Below, one piece after another: positions 54,588-57,430 of a DNA stretch of 57,430 nucleotides. The position numbers and the translations under genes are program-made. The stretch lies in assembly GCA_022844565.1 (NCBI GenBank), contig JALHLK010000033.1, positions 1 through 57,430 of the forward strand, written 5' to 3'. The stretch is from Saprospiraceae bacterium (lineage in GTDB: Bacteria; Bacteroidota; Bacteroidia; Chitinophagales; Saprospiraceae). Below the pieces are notes generated by a model. The model was given only the letters and a program-made list of their open reading frames with translations, was not told the origin of the DNA and did no database searches. Each line of letters starts with the position of its first letter. The stretch's first letter is position 1.

Positions 54588-55694
54588 ATGGAAATGAGTA
54601 ATGAACTAAAGTTTTCTCTTTTTTTGATCTGTGGTTTTTTAAATTTAAAAAGCCAGCATCTTTACATCAGCGATGCTGGAAATTTTCAGCAAGGACCTCA
54701 TCAAATAATTAAATCTGATTTAGATGGAGGCAATGCTAAATTATTTATTAAAGATAAACTGGCTTGGCCTCAGGATATTTTATTCCTACCAGATAAGAAG
54801 GAGGTATTGGTATCTAATTTATCTTCAGGAAAAATAGAAAAATATCATGCTGAAACGGGTGTACACATTTCAACATTTGCCAGTGGCATACAAGGTACTA
54901 CGAGAATGAAAATAGGAAAAGACAATCTAATATATGTTCTACAATGGGCTGGCAATGGAAAAGTAAAAAGATTTGATCAGACAGGAAAATTCATTGACGA
55001 TTTTACAACCACAGGTGTTGATCAAGCGATTGGGCTAGACTGGGATAAAAATGGAGACTTTTATGTTTCTTCGTATCGGGGCCTCTTTATAGAGCGATTT
55101 GATACGGAAGGTAAAAGTAAAGGAAAATTTATATCAACAGGCTTATTTGGACCAACCAATATTCATTTTAACGAAGCTGGTGAACTAATCGTTTTGGATT
55201 ACAACAGTGGCAGAATCCTGCTTTATACAAGTAATGGTACTCTAATCAAAACAATTGCCCAAGGAGCAGCACACTGTGAAGGTATTTCTTTTTCAAAAAA
55301 TGGAAATATGTTTATTGGTACAAAGTCACAGATAAATGTGTATAACATAGATGGAAGTTTTAATAAAATTATTACTCTACCATCTGATATAAAAATTCTC
55401 AATGTAAATGCAGTTGTAGAGTACGACATTACTGTTAACAATACAGAATTTGACATAACAAAAAATGATAGCATCCTTGTTCTTAAAGGACATCATAAAT
55501 ATGAACTAAATAATGAATTTTCAAATATATTTGAGATCTTTATTTATAATTCAAATGGAATGGAAGTTCACAAAGAAAAACTGGATAACAAAAAATCAAT
55601 CGATCTAAGTCATTTAAATAGTGGAATTTATGTTGTAAAAGCACGGACAGCAGAAGACAAAAAATACACACAAAAAATTGTCATTGTAAAATGA
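54588..55694 (+). CDS. Secreted beta-propeller protein with type IX sorting domain
   Basis: A 368-residue exported protein. After a signal peptide (about 1-22) come repeated blades of an NHL/SMP-30-like beta-propeller (about 25-285), for example DNLIYVLQWAGNGKVKRFD, NGDFYVSSYRGLFIERFD, AGELIVLDYNSGRILLY (each one blade). The last 75 residues form a type A C-terminal sorting domain (IFIYNSNGMEVHKEKLD, SIDLSHLNSGIYVVKA, TQKIVIVK) used by the type IX secretion system. It is probably displayed or released outside the cell. Its stop overlaps the next gene's ATG by four bases (ATGA), so the two are co-translated. Confidence 0.9.
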   Translation: MEMSNELKFSLFLICGFLNLKSQHLYISDAGNFQQGPHQIIKSDLDGGNAKLFIKDKLAWPQDILFLPDKKEVLVSNLSSGKIEKYHAETGVHISTFASGIQGTTRMKIGKDNLIYVLQWAGNGKVKRFDQTGKFIDDFTTTGVDQAIGLDWDKNGDFYVSSYRGLFIERFDTEGKSKGKFISTGLFGPTNIHFNEAGELIVLDYNSGRILLYTSNGTLIKTIAQGAAHCEGISFSKNGNMFIGTKSQINVYNIDGSFNKIITLPSDIKILNVNAVVEYDITVNNTEFDITKNDSILVLKGHHKYELNNEFSNIFEIFIYNSNGMEVHKEKLDNKKSIDLSHLNSGIYVVKARTAEDKKYTQKIVIVK

Positions 55695-57295
55695 AAATAA
55701 TCAAAAATTCAACCCTAATATTTGTATTTATTTTCTTTTCTACTGGTATAAACTGGGGAAATTCCATTTTAGATACCATCAATTGGCAAAATCAAATTAA
55801 AACAGGCTGCTTAGGTATAAAAGAAGTAATTATGAAGCCAACTGAAGTTAGGTCCTTAAATCCTAATATAATACTTAATTGTGGGATATGCGCATTAAAA
55901 TTGGGCGAACCACAATTGACTTTGGAGTATATTAAAACAGCAGAAGAATATGGGCTAGCTGAGATGGTAGCTACAAAAATCCTTAAACTCAGGGCATATT
56001 GTTCAATCAAAAATGATAAAAAAGCATTATCATTATTGTCAAATATTTCAGCATTGGGAGATATAAGGACAATTTATGAATTACCTGAAATTAAAGCCTT
56101 CATCAATAGAAACCCTCAAGCTATGAAAATGTATATGGCTTCAAAACCTTCTTTTGATTTATTTAGCTTTCTCATAGCTGTCATTTGTTTTGTTGGCTTT
56201 TTTGTTTCTATCTTATTTTTGATAAAGAACAGGGAGACACAATCCTATAAATGGCTAAGTTATTTCATCTTGAACTTTACCATCATAATGAGTTCCTATG
56301 TGATATATTGGACGAGATTTAGCTATGATTTTCCATATTTAAATGATTGGTGGCACTGTTTATATCTGCTTATCGGACCATTATTTTATTTTTATGTTGT
56401 GTCCATCTTCAAGTATAAAATTAAAATATTTCAATACCTTATTCATACAATTCCATTTTTCACTTGTCTTTTCTATCTCGGTTATTCTGGAAGGTTTTCT
56501 CAGAGTACTTTTCCAAATACCACTAATGAGGTTATTGGCCTGATTTTTTTAAGAATGCCCATCAAGATTATTAGTCTAATTTATTACTTTTTCATATCGT
56601 ATAAAATGACTATCGGTGATTGGCAAGTTGATATTAACATTAAAAAATGGACCAATAATCTTTTTGTTTTTTTTGGAATTTTCATTGCAGCAAATATTGT
56701 TTATTTCCTACTCCTTGGCTGGTCAGGTTTTAATGCAGATTGGGACTATTTTATTAGTGGAGTCATGGCTGTAGGAATAATTGGAGTAGCAAGTGTGGGT
56801 TTCTTAGATTCTAAGTATTTAGATTTTGGGAGTAACATCGTAGCAGAAAAAATTCATAAACGATCTGATATTATTCATGAATCGATATCAAACGTCAAAG
56901 AAATAAAATATAAAAGCTCCTCTTTAACAACTAAAACTTCCCAATCGATCAAGGGGAAGATAGAAGAAATGATGGAGATAGAAAATATATTTTTGAATGA
57001 AGAATTAAGACTACAAGATATTGCTGATAAACTAGGAATACACAGAAACCATATTTCTCAAGCTATTAATGAAAATTATAATATGAACTATTTTGACTGG
57101 GTAAATAAATACCGAGTGTATCATGCTGCAAAATTGCTGTCTATACCAAATTGTCCGTACACCATATCTCAAGTGGGTTTTGAGTCAGGATTTAATAATA
57201 AGGTGACTTTCTATAAAGTGTTTAGGGAGTATTTTAAATGTACACCATTAGAGTATATTACACGATTGGAAAATGAAAGAGCTAAAATGAGTTAA
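55691..57295 (+). CDS. Membrane-bound AraC-family transcriptional regulator
   Basis: A 534-residue regulator. An N-terminal signal-like segment (about 5-25) is followed by a periplasmic region with helical repeats (about 30-150). About seven membrane helices (about 158-375) precede a cytoplasmic AraC HTH domain (about 435-530) with RLQDIADKLGIHRNHISQAI and SQVGFESGFNNKVTFYKVFR. Such membrane AraC proteins sense signals outside the membrane. The four-base overlap with the secreted propeller suggests that it regulates, or is triggered by, that protein; this is inferred from layout. Confidence 0.88.
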   Translation: MKIIKNSTLIFVFIFFSTGINWGNSILDTINWQNQIKTGCLGIKEVIMKPTEVRSLNPNIILNCGICALKLGEPQLTLEYIKTAEEYGLAEMVATKILKLRAYCSIKNDKKALSLLSNISALGDIRTIYELPEIKAFINRNPQAMKMYMASKPSFDLFSFLIAVICFVGFFVSILFLIKNRETQSYKWLSYFILNFTIIMSSYVIYWTRFSYDFPYLNDWWHCLYLLIGPLFYFYVVSIFKYKIKIFQYLIHTIPFFTCLFYLGYSGRFSQSTFPNTTNEVIGLIFLRMPIKIISLIYYFFISYKMTIGDWQVDINIKKWTNNLFVFFGIFIAANIVYFLLLGWSGFNADWDYFISGVMAVGIIGVASVGFLDSKYLDFGSNIVAEKIHKRSDIIHESISNVKEIKYKSSSLTTKTSQSIKGKIEEMMEIENIFLNEELRLQDIADKLGIHRNHISQAINENYNMNYFDWVNKYRVYHAAKLLSIPNCPYTISQVGFESGFNNKVTFYKVFREYFKCTPLEYITRLENERAKMS

Positions 57296-57327
57296 CGAAG
57301 AATACAAATTATAAAATAGATAAAGTG

Positions 57328-57430
57328 ATGAAAAAATATTCCTTTTGGCTAAGAGCTGCTATAATTTCTCAAATTGTCACAGGTATATTCCATGTGCTAG
57401 GGATGATCTCTAAAACACAACCCAGTAATG
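57328..57430 (+). CDS. Membrane protein, partial (cut by window end)
   Basis: ATG at 57328 opens a frame running to the window end. It begins MKKYSFWLRAAIISQIVT and looks like a first membrane helix. It lies 32 bases after the AraC gene, possibly in the same operon. Identity cannot be judged from 34 residues. Confidence 0.55.
   Translation, partial: MKKYSFWLRAAIISQIVTGIFHVLGMISKTQPSN

Overview
The window looks like a chromosomal segment of a marine or freshwater Bacteroidota, most likely of the Saprospiria/Chitinophaga type; this is inferred from gene content, not from a marker gene. Supporting signs are a SusC/SusD pair, the alternative complex III (act) cluster, a type IX secretion sorting domain, AT-rich DNA, lipoprotein signals ending in Cys, and promoters with the Bacteroidota -7 element TAnnTTTG. 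No tRNA, rRNA or CRISPR array was seen.

Layout. 1-4.9 kb (minus): the likely 5' end of a group II intron at the edge, directly behind the terminator of a susC-susD operon. 5.0-8.4 kb (plus): ruvX, def, a haloperoxidase-like lipoprotein and pyrD in one tight operon. 8.4-10.1 kb: a mobile-DNA graveyard with a broken IS701-type transposase and a palindrome-rich repeat. 10.1-14.9 kb (minus): fhs, gpsA, yidC. 15.0-30.1 kb (minus): a continuous 12-gene respiratory operon, actABCDEF followed by cytochrome c oxidase genes coxB, coxA, cyoE, two subunit III genes and subunit IV, with a promoter at the front and a strong terminator at the end. Electrons would pass from quinol through alternative complex III to cytochrome c and an A1-type oxidase. 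The oxidase subunit II carries a C-terminal OmpA-like peptidoglycan-binding domain.

30.4-36.4 kb (plus): rpiB-nadC, an orphan OppC-type permease followed by decayed genes, an SH3 lipoprotein and dnaB. 36.4-43 kb: a tandem repeat, an amidohydrolase, a small outer-membrane barrel, a MITE-like element, two paralogous membrane proteins, a class IV PLP enzyme, and an AAA ATPase with a nuclease-like tail behind a regular array of alternating inverted half-sites. 43-46.3 kb: HU, split transketolase, two near-identical retropepsin-like genes with altered active sites, and a heavy-metal-binding protein. 46.5-49.4 kb (minus): ffh, an unknown gene in a possible cassette, and small ORFs. 49.6-57.4 kb (plus): metH, a SusC-like protein without its barrel, an AraC fragment, a secreted beta-propeller overlapping a membrane AraC regulator, and a partial membrane gene.

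The best candidates for something undescribed are the CoxB-OmpA fusion, the ATPase with its half-site array, and the twin retropepsin-like genes whose conserved active-site Gly is changed to Cys in one and Glu in the other.
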